From Actinidia chinensis (taxonomy: Eukaryota > Streptophyta > Magnoliopsida > Ericales > Actinidiaceae), in NCBI GenBank assembly GCA_009663005.1, contig CM018902.1, positions 18,314,116 through 18,339,115 on the forward strand: a DNA stretch of 25,000 bases. The letters are read 5' to 3'. The first letter of the stretch is position 1. Each line of letters opens with the position of its first letter. This document shows, one piece after another, positions 9,295 to 21,304 of this stretch. The notes below the pieces were generated by a model. That model had not been told where the DNA came from, ran no database searches, and saw nothing but the letters and a program-made list of their open reading frames with translations. The translations under genes and the position numbers were made by a program.

Positions 9295-11860
9295 TGTTAA
9301 ATACCCGAACAGCGAAAAACTGGTATTAAATTAGTAACTAAATTAATCTTAGTTAATTTTAAATGCAACTAATATTTTGTAAAAAGTTTTAAATCAAGTG
9401 TCAAACGGAGCACGATAATACGAAGTATGGACGTGTGACACGTGGCACCACCATGTGAGGGGATTGGTGGGTGTGGCCGTGGTGACGTGCATGAGAGACC
9501 GTGGAATTAAATTGAAGCCATTAATATGTTTGTGGATTCAATTGAAATATTTCATAACTTTGAGATAAGTTTAAAGATATATTCGATAATGTAATTACTT
9601 AAAGTTTGAGGGGCTGAAACGTAATTTTGCCACGTAATTGGGTCGTCATGGCAGTAGTGTCATTTTTCAAGTCTTCTTGCTATTATGATCTATATATAAA
9701 TTAGCCTAAGATAAAAGACAAAAGAAAAAACAGAGAATTAAGAGGAAACGAAAAAGCACACTATTCTTCATTTAAACGGTAAATAATTTTTTCCTACCCC
9801 TCTCCAACCGAACACACAAACTTCTTCTATACTGCTATACTTTCCTCATACCTATGTTAATACACATACATAACAAATTAATACATATACTAAACGTTAA
9901 CACATAAGAAAAAAAAATAAAAAAAAACGAGGACAGAAGGAACAGAAAGCTAGAAGAAGAAAGAAAGAGTGAAAAGGAAAACTAAGGGCGGTATTAGTTT
10001 CCGCCGAGGTAATTTTAAAACTCATCTCTGTAATTGTTAAAGCCTTATTATGAATCTCGTATCTGGTTTAGGTTAAAACCGCTAAATACCCCGAAAAAAT
10101 TATACTATACGTAGTTTTTTTAAATCAATAGGTGAATTCGGGAATTAATTTTCACTGGAACAAGCCGCGGTATTTTGATACTAACTTTTCCATAAACGAT
10201 ATCCGATATTACTTGATTAAATGCGTTAGAAAAGATATGAAATATCTAAACTTCATTACAACATTTCGTGAATTCAGGAACTTAAATGGTCCAAAACGAT
10301 CATGCAATCTGACTGTCGAAACCGGACGGACTGGTTGAAACAGAAGTTTACGAATTTTGTGAAATAGTTACGCCTGTTAGAAAATTATGAAAATTTCTAT
10401 GTATACAATATTAACGCTAAGTTATTGTATATGTAATTTCATGAATTTATAAAATGGTTTAGATAGGTCGGAATTAATTTATAATTAAGTCCTGTCAATG
10501 AAAATCATAAACAGGAAATTGGGAAGTTGGCGAATTTTGAAAAGAGTTAGCCAACTTAAAATATATGATTGAATTTTTTGTAACTGTACGTAAATAAATG
10601 TGGCTAGTCTATATGTATTAAAGTCGGAGTTCAAATTAAAATATGATGAATTTTATAGAAATTAAATTCCAAATGGTGTTTTTTAAAAAATTTTAAACTG
10701 TTTGCAAAAGAAAATTAGATTTGTTAAACTTTTGTTAAAATTTTAAAATTGTGTAAAAATGTTACTATATTAATCGGGGTCGCAAGGAGAATTTAAATCT
10801 GACGTTCGAATATTAAACGTAGGACCGAATTCCAGGAACGTTAGTTCAGAACGTTAGATTGCGGGGTAGAAAAGATTGAGCATATTTCCGGTGAGTATTG
10901 TTATGTATTACATAGATAAAAGTGACTGTTTTAATTGTGAAAGATGGCTTGTGTTAAAACTGACATGTTTTATGGTTAAAGATGCTTGTTTTGATATACC
11001 CTGACATTATGAAAATGATATTGTTGAAATGTATGTTAAGTCGACACATAGTTCATACAGATGACCCGGCGCTGGGGGGAGAATATAGGTGGTGATGTAA
11101 AAGAGATCATGACCAGATGATTGTGGTGAATTCATACAAAAAGGTTTAGGGTCGCTCCCTATGTTTGTGTCGTGAACGGTTTAGGTGTGTCGCAAATGTC
11201 AATCGTAAATGAATGTAAAACTTGAGTATAGTTGGCGTACCTGAGCCATGAGTCCCGAGGAGGGATGATTTTTTATTAAAATTGTATCTTGACTGATAGT
11301 CAAGGGATGGCCTAGGTGCGTCATGGATTGACAAAAAAAGTGATTTAATTCTATGTTGTAAATGAAACATGATTTTTAATATATTTTCATGGGTGCATGT
11401 AGTTTTATATCACATAACTCAAAATAAGCCTAGTGCTTAAGACGTTCGACGTAAAATCATTTCAGGGTATGAAAATGCGGAGGACGCGACTGAGGGCAGG
11501 GACCCTAGGTACCGGTGTTTGATAGTCTGTATGTCCGGATAGTATAGGAACTTTAGTTTTGAACCTCTGTAAGTTGGGAACTTGTATAGTTAAACTGCTA
11601 CAAGTAGTAGTTGACGGTTGTGCCTGTTTGTGGCCAGAACCGGTGGTTTTATATCGAAACATGACGATAGTTGTATATATGACACGCCAGCTATATTTTT
11701 ATTGGATGCTTCCGATGTATTCATTCAAGCCAATGTATGTTGATGAGTTAGTAAATCCCTAAATGAATGGTTGAAAGGCCTTAGTGGATGGGATTTCACT
11801 GGCCGGTCAGTGGCACCTGTATTTATTGGTGGGGACCGGTATAAGGGTCGGGTCGTGACA
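9295..11860 (+). mobile_element. Putative solo LTR of a Ty3/gypsy-like retrotransposon, 2.57 kb
   Basis: The element begins TGTTAAATACCCGAACAG and ends AAGGGTCGGGTCGTGACA, so it has the 5'-TG...CA-3' ends of an LTR, with short imperfect inverted termini (TGTTA/TGTCA). A four-base direct repeat, TTGG, abuts both ends (9291-9294 and 11861-11864). A TATA box lies about 400 bp in, followed by a purine-rich leader-like stretch, as in plant LTR promoters. The end region (GGCACCTGTATTTATTGGTG, then GGGACCGG) resembles the 3' ends of large plant gypsy LTRs. No gag, protease, reverse transcriptase or integrase sequence is present on either side and no second LTR is visible, so it is most simply a solo LTR left by LTR-LTR recombination. 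A truncated element is the alternative: the TTGG after the end could instead be the start of a degraded primer-binding site. Confidence 0.65.
9691..9700 (+). promoter_or_regulatory. LTR TATA box
   Basis: TATATATAAA sits after a mixed-sequence U3-like segment. It precedes a purine-rich stretch (AAGACAAAAGAAAAAACAGA and on to about 9765) that would be the start of the transcript. Position about 400 bp from the LTR start fits a U3/R boundary in a long plant LTR. The assignment depends on the LTR call. Confidence 0.5.
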
Positions 11861-11995
11861 TTGGAATACTTATAAGGGAGTTCATTCTGGAAGAAGCCTA
11901 TGGGATATAGTCGACCAACAGGGAGAGGTATCTGAAGATTATGGTCCCAATTTTCACCTTATTTCCTCCGGCGTTTCTAAAATCTGAAGTGAAAT
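11861..11995 (+). pseudogene. Possible exon right half, interrupted by the LTR, frameshifted
   Basis: Immediately after the LTR one frame reads GEFILEEAYGI before a stop. The next register then reads VDQQGEVSEDYGPNFHLISS for 20 codons and continues briefly. The joined text looks like natural protein with one frameshift, but I recognise no family. It lies opposite the segment at 9239-9294 across the LTR. No function is proposed. Confidence 0.3.
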
Positions 11996-13937
11996 AGTAA
12001 TTTCAGGTGAATTGGTTTGACGGGTTGAAGACTGGTTGGACATGAAAATCTGAGAAGTGGGATCCAAAGTTGCCGAGATGCTGCTTCAAAAGCACTTAAC
12101 GTGGTCTATTGTACTTCGATGCGTTGATCCTATGCTTCAAAAGACCTAAAATGGGACATGTGATCACTGATCGAGCAGATGATTTGTCTAGTCGTAAGTA
12201 GCCACCATTCATCTTCAAGAATTGTATTTTCAAACTTCAAAAGTTTTTGATTGCTGAAATTATACCAACTCTCGTTTCTGTGAATTTTTATAGGAAGATG
12301 AATGTTAAGAGGATCTTCCCGTCCCAAATGATTTAAAGAAAGAGAATCCTTGCTGTTTCAAAAGCAGGTGATAAGCAGTTTGGTAAAAAATGTTTGCTAC
12401 AAGTGAGTGGATGCTAATAGGATACACGACCAGCTTACTAGTTGGAGATAAATAACGGTACTGTGAATAGCTGTTCAAGTGTATTTTTCACGGATATGTA
12501 AATCTCTTTTTTCTTACACCTAATTTTCATGATGTTCAATTCGTCTACTATTTGATAATCTTTATTTGCGATAGTTAAACAATTCAAGCATCAATTACAC
12601 AAATTTATGTTATTTGTTGATAATTTTTCCTTAGTTATGAAACAAGATTCATGTTGGATATCGGGCCAGGTCACCCACGGTGGTATGACCCATGACATAT
12701 AATTTGGATAAGGATGGATAGTTATTGGTGGTTACTTGACCAATTCTATATATGGCGCAGAGAAGCAGATTCATTCTGGATTCTTACATCATGTTCTAAT
12801 CGATTACTTCTTTAGGGCGTTTTGTAAATTGAGCAGGTTTCAATGATTCTATAAAAAAGTTTAAAGATCTACACAAGAAGTTGAATCCTTTTTGTTGTAC
12901 CTTTGCGACTACAAATATGGGGTCTGCAATGCCGCAATGGATCTGGTTCAGCTTAAAATCATGTTGTTGCTGAAAGTTAAAATGTTAAAAAATCTGTTGA
13001 CTTATTAATTATTTCTTGATAAGTCCTGTTTGTAGCTGCTCAGTTAACATATTCACTTGCAGGGTGGAGGGCCCAAAACTATTCAATCTCAACTGCTTTG
13101 TGCCACAAGCAAATTCTGCATATTAAATTCAGCAACCATATTTATCCGGGAGAAGCTGAAGATCTTTTTGTTCTTTCTATGTTGGAGTTGTAGAAGCTTA
13201 AGTTTTCTATACATGTTTAAGAATACTGCATACTGACTGATTTCCAGTATGTGTTCAGACTATGCAGGACATGATGCTTTGTGTGGCTTCAGATGCTTGC
13301 CACGTCATACCAATTGGTTTAATTTTTGTTTTTAAGTCCCGCCTCTTATTTTTTTCTTGATTGGTCCGAGGTTATTGATTTCTATATATAACTGTTTGCG
13401 TGTAGGATTGGGGAGGGTTATGGCATGCCAAACTGTAGAGCAGTTTCTCAGAGGAACAGTATCTGCAAAGTCTTCATGCCCATGGGAAACATTGTAATAT
13501 TGCATTGCTTTTATTCCCATTTCGTGTTCTTGCTTAATCTTCAACTAGTCTTTAGGAAAGAATTTAGTGCTCACTATCGGACATGGATGGTAAAAATACT
13601 GCGAATCATAATTGAGGCATAGTATCTGCAATATTCTGTCTGTCTTATTGTTCTTTCCTTCTTTTTTGCTGGGGCCTGGTCTATCAACCAGATAGTGGCT
13701 TTAAGAATCTGTAAAATTTCACAAGGTTCCGTATTATTTGTCATTAAAATGTCCGGCAATTGTTATGTTTCTTTAGTATAGAATATTTGTGTCAATGAAA
13801 AATTTATATATATTCAGTTGTTCAATTTATGTTGAGGAGAGTCAGACTTGGAAAATCCCAATCCTGTTTCTTTTCTTCTTTCGTGTTCACTTACGAGCAA
13901 AATGATTAACCTAACAGAGCTTCTTTCATTTGAACAG
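11996..13937. other. AT-rich sequence with short coding-like scraps
   Basis: No gene is supported. Weak exon-like patches occur near 12710-12790 (GWIVIGGYLTNSIYGAEK), after an acceptor-like CAG near 13063 (GPKLFNLNCFVPQANSAY in one frame, with another frame open longer), and near 13405-13500. None carries a family motif, and the registers cannot be chained into one model with clear GT...AG introns. They could be remnants of the same decayed gene as the neighbouring fragments. Confidence 0.3.
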
Positions 13938-14001
13938 AACCGTGATGGATTTGTTTATGGGCAAAGAGCTGGAGTTTTCTTATCTGGAAGACCTAGAACA
14001 G
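13938..14001 (+). pseudogene. Exon-like 64-bp segment with splice-site consensus on both sides
   Basis: The segment is preceded by a TTTGAACAG acceptor and followed by a GTTAAG donor. Two of its frames are open: NRDGFVYGQRAGVFLSGRPR and TVMDLFMGKELEFSYLEDLE. A pyrimidine-rich acceptor (TCTACTTTTCCCAG) 80 bp on, at 14071-14084, would start the next exon. There one frame reads KEVANIYAEFLGGRLHIDAY for over 30 codons, though that frame is not in register with either reading across the join. The product is not recognised. Real splice signals in decayed coding DNA are more likely than a live gene. Confidence 0.3.
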
Positions 14002-14084
14002 GTTAAGGTTATATCAAAGTGATTTCATCAAACTCCTATAGCAGAAATTTAATCTCTATTCTAATTTCTGTCTACTTTTCCCAG

Positions 14085-14800
14085 AAAAGAGGTTGCAAAT
14101 ATCTATGCAGAATTTCTGGGGGGAAGGCTTCACATTGATGCTTACCACATGGACAGAGCCTTTATCCTGAAGGAATGTGCAAAATCTATGTGTAGTGATA
14201 ATATACAAAAAAAAAAAAAATTCCACTTGCATTTGACCTCAGAGAATCTTACAGATGAATGAGGGATATAAAGTCGTTCTTAAGTTGTTTCCATTTGTTT
14301 TGTCAAACGTACGAATTTTTTTTTATTTTTTGTACCTTTTATGTATCTTATTCTTTGAGGAAGAGGGGCAAGGGAGGGTAATTAATCTAGGTATTAGGTT
14401 TGGGTGTATATTACGAATAGATAGATTTTTCATAGCTGGTATGGATTTTGGTCTGAATCAATCATTATAGTGTTGGATTTCATTTCCGAACATATTCATT
14501 GCCTAGGCAAGGCAAATGCTAGGATTGATGTGCAGGTTGTTAAATCATATATGACCACAGTCCATTTAATTGTTAACTCATTCCCTACTTAGTGACTTGC
14601 TTACTTCTTTTCTAATTTCATTATGGGCACAGTATGTTAGAGAAGTGGCATTCAAGACTCCACACCTTAATGGCAGCACTGCCGAATGCACCCGGAAATT
14701 TTCAGAGGGAAATACATTCTTATTATTTGGTCAGCATCAATTTATGGGTAAAAAGAAAAACTGAGAGTACGGGGAGATGAGTTATTAGCATTTATGACTG
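14085..14800. other. Exon-like remnant followed by AT-rich sequence
   Basis: The first 100 bases are the coding-like patch described for the segment at 13938. An A14 run follows at 14207-14220. Near 14633-14750 another frame after a GGGCACAG acceptor-like site reads YVREVAFKTPHLNGSTAECT and stays open to a stop at 14761. No domain is recognised, and the text between the patches is AT-rich. Confidence 0.3.
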
Positions 14801-14949
14801 AACAAACTGTTGTCTATGACATCGGTTCAAGCCACTGTCGGCAGGTGAGAAACCACGCCACGATCGTAGGACCTTGCTCTCCGTCCATCTAAAAAAAGCC
14901 ACCATCGACCGGTTTTAACTCTCGGGTTCTTGCATGTGATAAATATAAA

Positions 14950-15145
14950 TTTCTGAAATGGATTTTAAAAAATGGGTTTCGAAAAATCCCCTCTTTGATT
15001 TTTTAATTGGTTTTTGAAATGGGATTGATTCAAACATCCACCACACGATTTCAAGAAAAACCCATAGAAATTTTCTGAAATGGGTTCACCAATTTCCCAT
15101 CTTCGATTTTTTAAAATGGGTCTCTAAAATGGGTTTCTGAAAGGA
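14950..15145 (+). repeat. Low-complexity patch of AAATGGGTTT-type motifs
   Basis: Imperfect copies of a (T)GAAATGGGTTT motif recur about eight times, mixed with runs of T and with two similar GATTTTTTAA segments about 105 bp apart (near 14998 and 15103). It looks like a degenerate minisatellite. No coding frame or element end is seen. Confidence 0.5.
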
Positions 15146-18100
15146 ATTAGTAAGACAAATCTGATAGAGGTTTGAGTCGGGGTATGCGGAAAGGGCTAAA
15201 CTTAAGGTTATGAGATTTGGGGCCCAACCCATACTCAACTTGTTGCAATCCCTAGCCAAGCACAGTCGAACAAATTTTCTAAAGAAGAACTTGCCAGATC
15301 TCAGTGGTAATGAATGCATAAGTCTAAGCTAAACTGTCACTGATCTATTTAAAAGCTCCCTTAAGGGCAACCATGCAATGCTCCTAGTTACCTTTAATCC
15401 TTCATACATGTATAAAATTTAATGTTGGGGTAGGAATAGTTAAGCGTTTAAATCAGGACAACATAGAAGTGATTATAGCACAACATGGGTAGTGCTTAAA
15501 AAATGGAATAAATTAGATGAGTCTTTGTGCACTTTCACTTGCATCATATACAAACATCATATGGAAATGCTCACCAACAAAAGTCTACGAATAGATGCAG
15601 TTCCTATATACATGTTCACTTTCCTCAATTATGCAAGGTCTCTGGAATGGAAACTACAACAAGGTTGCATAACAAACAAGGTACTTTTTTCTTCTTTTCT
15701 TGTTTCAAGCTATTGCTAAAACAATAGTTACTTGAGTGCAGATTTGATTCCCTTTTGATTCATGTTCTAAAGCTTATTAAAATTAAAATATGCGCAGCGC
15801 CCAACAATCTTTTAGTTAAGGCCCTAGAATGGACACTATGGTCCAGGTCAACACCTGAACAGATTAAAAACAATCAAGACAAAACTTTGCTTTAGGATGC
15901 TAATTATAACTATATTCTGTGCAATGTGTTACATTAAGAATATTCTTGATTAAATTATAGCTTATAGGGCCCTCATATTTTTAATCCGGTTGTGGAAGAT
16001 TTTACAATCAATGTTTTTCAATGTAATAACATCACGTCCTTTCTGCGTTTGGCGTCGAAGCAGATTCAATCATTTTGATTTGATCAAGTTCCAGCGTTGT
16101 AAAATTACAAACAGAGAGCCAAAATTTTGATTTTGGGCCAAAACATAAATACTAAAACGCTCTCTACCAGTTGGTTCATTATTGTCCCTTTCCTTGACGA
16201 ATGAAAGCATATATTCTACACGAGCTACTGAGTTTAGGATCTTCTTTCAATAAAGGATTCAAATTTAGCTTATCGGACCCCAGCTCGATTTGGCCTAATC
16301 AGGTTGACATGATGTGTCTATGTGTGTACCAATGGAGCAATTAGATGACAGATTTGGCATTATTCTGTATCTAATAATAACAATTCTCAGGTGATGTCAT
16401 TTCGTGCGGTGCTAAACGACGGTTACACAAATGCTTTTCGATGTCATTATTCAGTTTGGAAGCTTTATTTAATTTTTCAGGTTTCTAGTACATAAAATGT
16501 GTACGGTTAATGTCTTAACGCTATAAGGCTATATGTAATAACTATTATATACAATCAATAATTGCTTATGTGACCAGAACAGAGTTGATTCTTTGCCTGC
16601 ATTTTTTTGTTTTTGAAAGTATTTGCTAGGAACAGATATGCTTGTTTGATTTCTATATTATTAGCCTCTCCTGTGCTATCACATTTTAAACAAAGGAACC
16701 AATTTCTAGCAGCTTGAAAAAGTTGTGTTCCTGTAAAGTAATTCATTAGAACCTAGATATTTTGCATTGTAACGATTGTAGAAAACCGAAGTATTATTTT
16801 TTTTGCAGCAATAATTTTTTTTGGTGTGAAACGTTCAAACTTTTCATAAACGAAGTAAAGTAATATTTATTTTCTTAATTTAACATAATTTTATTCGACT
16901 TTACTTTTAAGCAATCAACTTTTACTAGCATTTACTTTGGGAATTTGAGCAGTTACTTTTCTTTAAACCACACCAAGCCTTGTTCAGGTAAATTAGATTA
17001 TTTTTATCGTGATTTTTTTCATCCTTTTGGTCAATTTTTTTTGTACTTTTTCGATTCCATCTCGATTAGAGGAATTGGAAAGTTAATTTTTTTTTTTAAA
17101 AACAACTAAAACCCAAAATTATCTTAAACTAAAATAAATGAGTAACAGGTTTACTTTACTTGTGTTTATTTTCTGCTACTGTGAATATGCAATAGTTTTC
17201 TGCTTGCAAAACGTTTTCAGTTGAACATTGTTTGGAGCCTCATCTGATTTTTTAGAAATACTTTGTGTTAAGATTGTTGAGATCATGATGAGGAAAGGGG
17301 AGGAAGTAATTTGAGGGGTGGTTGCTTATTGAACGAGACACACAGACATGGGCGATTTATATTCGTTATGCCATCTAACCAATATCATGATTTAGGTGTT
17401 AAGTCCTGCAAAAAAGGTCAAGAGGTGCCTTCTTCATGTACTTGTAGCACCTTCTGTTTAGGTTAATTTGGACATTGAAATGATCTTCTTCTTTAAAGCA
17501 ATCTTGGCTTTAGATTATTCTATATCAAATTATTAAAAAGTTTATCTTGCTGCAATTTGGTGTGATGCATAGCATGCTAACATGAGTCTATTTCTTCCTA
17601 AACACTGTAGATTATTCAATCATTAGATCTATCATATCATGAATTTTGTTCAGTCTCATGATTAAGCAAGGGTTATTTATTCCAAGTGTTGTTATATTAT
17701 AAAAATTGGCTGCCTTCCCTTGACCCCTATGTTTGGGTTAAATTGAAAATAAATCCATCAATCCATTTGGCAGCAAATCTGGAGTTCTTGTCATCCGAAT
17801 TTTAATGTTGAGCAGTATACATCTTCTGTATATAATGTTGGGGGTCCTCAAATTTTAATACTATCTGTATATATTAGACTTTCAGTTTTTTGAGGTGTCA
17901 TACAAAATTTCACTCTCTTGCAGTTATGTATTGTTCTTTCCTGTTCTATGTATCATATATGATTTGTAGGTAGTGGTAGTTTTTGAATTTGTTCTGTGTA
18001 TTTATTTGATTGTGGCATGGGTGTATATCGACTGTTTTAATGCTACGAGACTGGTTGGAAGCCTTCCTTTATGGAGGTCAGGGTGCATTCAATAAATTAA

Positions 18101-18758
18101 ATAGGGATTACTTGCTTAGTCTGAGTTTATGTTAATTGCTTTTAAATGCTACACTGTGTAGGATGTCTTACTCATGCACAAGTTGTCAACCCAGTTCAAA
18201 ATGATGAGGTCGGGCTTTTCATTGCAAACAAACTGGAAAAAGCTTAAATTATTCATCTTTAGTGGAGGGGCTGCTTGCCATTGTTTGCTTCTTTTATTTG
18301 TTTGCCCTAGAATATTTCCAATTAAAATGTTTCCCTTAATTTATAATGCAAGATGGCTGCTAGGTTTATATCTTGCAAAATTAAAATAGGATCTAATTAC
18401 ATTATCTGTTTTTCTTTTCACAGATTCCCCCCCTCCCTTCGTTTATCCCTCAATATTACACGTACTATGGGGCACACAATTTAGAAGTTTGATTTGAACA
18501 AAGAACGACCAGTGAGGGCACTGTGTAATGGTAAGAAATCACATGAAGAATAGCTACAAGTTTGTGGGGAAAGGGAAAGCGCTCAGTTATTTGATCTTCG
18601 ATTTATACAACTCTTCATTTCACTCTTTGATCCTATTCAAAACCTTCTTTATTGATTACTCATTTAATTTCTTGATTTCTCATACAATGTATAGATTGGG
18701 CTAAAGAGGGGCGGAGGTGAAGCACTACCTATTTGTTCGCGGCCTGAATATTTTTTGC
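15146..18758. other. AT-rich intergenic sequence, nothing recognised
   Basis: I see no gene, RNA gene or clear transposon in this 3.6-kb stretch. Open frames of 60-77 codons (15086-15319 minus, 15492-15719, 16555-16746 minus, 18174-18389) lack family motifs and splice context. A weak TTGGTGTG / CACACCAA inverted pair near 16820 and 16971 might bracket a small element, but the pairing is too short to claim. The satellite begins at the right edge. Confidence 0.5.
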
Positions 18759-20952
18759 AATCTCCACCCATTAACTATTGAGGTGGTACGTAACAATTGT
18801 TTTAAATTTTGTGTATTTATCTTGGGCTGTAATTAACTTGAACGTGAAGTTTCCCGGGTTCAATTTCAATTTCAACTTAATTCGGTATTATTAGTCAATG
18901 TCTTATGTTGTACTTTGTCTATTTCAAATTATGTTGATTTGAATTTTTGAGTAATGAGTAGCTAATGTTTTGTATTTATTTTGTTTTGCGAGAACTAATG
19001 ATATTGACTAAGTACTCTCAAATACATATCTCCACATCTTTAAATATTGAGGTACGTAACAATTATTTTAAATTTTGTATATTTATCTTGGGTCGTAATT
19101 AACTTGAGGTCGAAATTCCCCGGGTTCAATTTCAAGATCAAGTTATTAGGTATTATTAGACAATGACTTATGTCGTAATTTGTCTATTTCAAATTATACT
19201 GATTTAAATTTTTGAGTAATAAGTAATGACTGTTTTGCATTTATTTTGTTTTTCCAGGACTAATGCTACTTACTATAAGTACTCTCTAATACATATCTCC
19301 ACACCTTTAAATATTGAGGTACGTAACAATTATTTTAAATTTTGTATATTTTTCTTGTGCCGTAATTAACTTGAGCTTAAACTTCCCCAGTTTCAATTTC
19401 AAGCTCAAATTAATTAAGTATTATTAGACAACGTCTTATGTTTGTTTATTTCAAATTATGATGATTTGAATTTTTAAGAAATAAGTAGTGACTATTTTGC
19501 ATTTGTTTTTTTTGCAAGGACTAATGCTATTGACTAGATACTCTCAAATACATATCTTCACACTTTTAAATATTGAGGTACGTAATAATTATTTTAAATT
19601 TTGTATATTTATTTTGGGTCTTAATTAACTTGAGTTCGAAGTTCTCCGGGTTCAATTTCAAGCTCAAGTTAATTAGGTATTATTAGACAATGTCTTATGT
19701 TGTAGTTTGTCTGTTTCAAATTATGTTAATTTGAATTATTCAGGAAAAAGTAGTGACTGTTTTGCATTTGTTTTGTGTTGCGAAGACTAATGCTATTGAC
19801 TAGGTACTCTCAAATACATATCTCCACACCTTTAATTATTAAGGTACATACCAATTGTTTTAAATTTTGTATATTTATTTTGGGTCATAATTAACTTGAG
19901 CTCAAAGTTCTACGGGTTTAATTTCAAGTTTAAGTTAATTAGGTATTATTAGTCAACGTCTTATGTTTGTTATTTCAAATTATGGTCATTTAAATTTTTG
20001 TGGAATAAGTAGTGACTGTTTTGCATATGATTTTTGCGAGGACTAATGCTATTGACTAGGTGCTCTCAAATATATATCTCCACACATTTACATATTGAGG
20101 TACGTAACAATTGTTTTAAATTTTGTATATTTATTTTGGGTCGTAATTAACTCGAGCTCGAAATTTTTCGGGTTTATTTTCAAGTTCAAGTTAATTAGGC
20201 ATTTTTACACAATGTCTTATATTGTACTTTGTCTATTTTAAGTTATGCTAATTCGAATTATTGAGGAAAAAGTAGTGACTGTTTTTTATATTTTTTGTTT
20301 TGTGAGGACTAATGCTATTGACTAGGTACTCTCAAATCCATATCTCTACACCTTTAAGGTTTGAGGTACGTAACAATTGTTTTAAATTTTTTATATTTAT
20401 TTTGGGTAGTAATTAACTTGAGCTCGAAGTTCCCCAGGTTTAATTTCAAGTTTAAGTTAATTAGGTATTATTAGTCAACGTCTTATGTTTGTTTATTTCA
20501 AATTATGGTGATTTGAATTTTTAAGGAATAAGTAACGATTGTTTTGCATTTATTGTTTTGCGATGACTAATGCTATTGACTAGGTACTCTCAAATACATA
20601 TCTCCACACCTTTAAATTTTGAGGTACGTAACAATTGTTTTGAATTTTTTATATTTATTTTGGGTAGTAATTAACTTGAGCTCGAAGTTCCCTGGGTTTA
20701 ATTTCCAGCTTAAGTTAATTAGGTATTATTAGTCAACGTCTTATGTTTCTTTATTTCAAATTATGGTGATTTGAATTTTTTTTGAGCAATAAGTTGTGAC
20801 TGTTTTGCATTGTCTTATTTTGCGAGGAGTAATACTGTTGACTATATACTCTCAAATATATATCTGCACACCTTTAAATATTAAGGTACGTAACTATTGT
20901 TTTAAATTTTGTATATTTATTTTGGGTCTTAATAACTAGAGCTCAGAAGTTC

Positions 20953-21057
20953 GGGGAAGGTGAATGGAGTGGGGAGGTCAGACAGAGAGGTGTGGAATTG
21001 CGAGAAGAGAAATAGGGGGGGGAAACGGAGTGCGGGTAGAGTTTAAGCTGGGCACTC
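20953..21057 (+). other. GC-rich insertion of about 105 bp inside a satellite monomer
   Basis: The monomer starting at 20885 is interrupted between GAAGTTC and CCGGTTCAG by unrelated purine-rich sequence (GGGGAAGG, GGAGTGGGGAGGTCAGAC, a GGGGGGGG run, GGAGTGCGGGTAGAG). The corresponding monomer of the second block (22566) reads straight through. The insertion has no inverted ends or clear target duplication. It sits in the loop of the monomer's dyad. Origin is unknown: filler DNA from repair, or a sequencing/assembly artefact. Confidence 0.8.
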
Positions 21058-21273
21058 CGGTTCAGTTTCAAGTCTCAATTTAATTAGGTATATTTAGATA
21101 ATGTCTTATGTTGTACTTTATCTATTTTAAATTATGCTAATATGAATTATTGAGGAAAAAAGTAGTGACTGTTTTGCATTTTTTTTGTTTTGCGGGGACT
21201 ATGCTATTGACTAGGTACTCTCAAATACATATCTCCACACCTTTAAATATTGAGGTATGTAATAATTGATTTG

Positions 21274-21304
21274 AAAAAAAAAAAATTTTTTTTTTTTTTT
21301 TTTT
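21274..21304 (+). repeat. A12-T19 expansion in a satellite monomer
   Basis: Twelve A followed by nineteen T replace the usual TTTTGTATATTTATTT region of this monomer. The sister monomer at 22833 has the ordinary sequence. The tract is self-complementary. It could be replication slippage or a long-read homopolymer error. Confidence 0.75.

Noticed and set aside
11870..11890. Degraded tRNA-Met primer-binding site after the LTR
   Set aside because: Only TTGG plus AT agree with the TTGGTATCAGAGC pattern. The same TTGG before the LTR is explained better as a target duplication, though the alternative is recorded.
14820..14850. GGTTCAAGCC motif resembling a tRNA T-loop
   Set aside because: No matching acceptor, D-arm or anticodon stem could be folded around it.
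16820..16980. TTGGTGTG / CACACCAA inverted pair as transposon ends
   Set aside because: Only about 8 bases pair and neither the flanks nor the interior supports an element.
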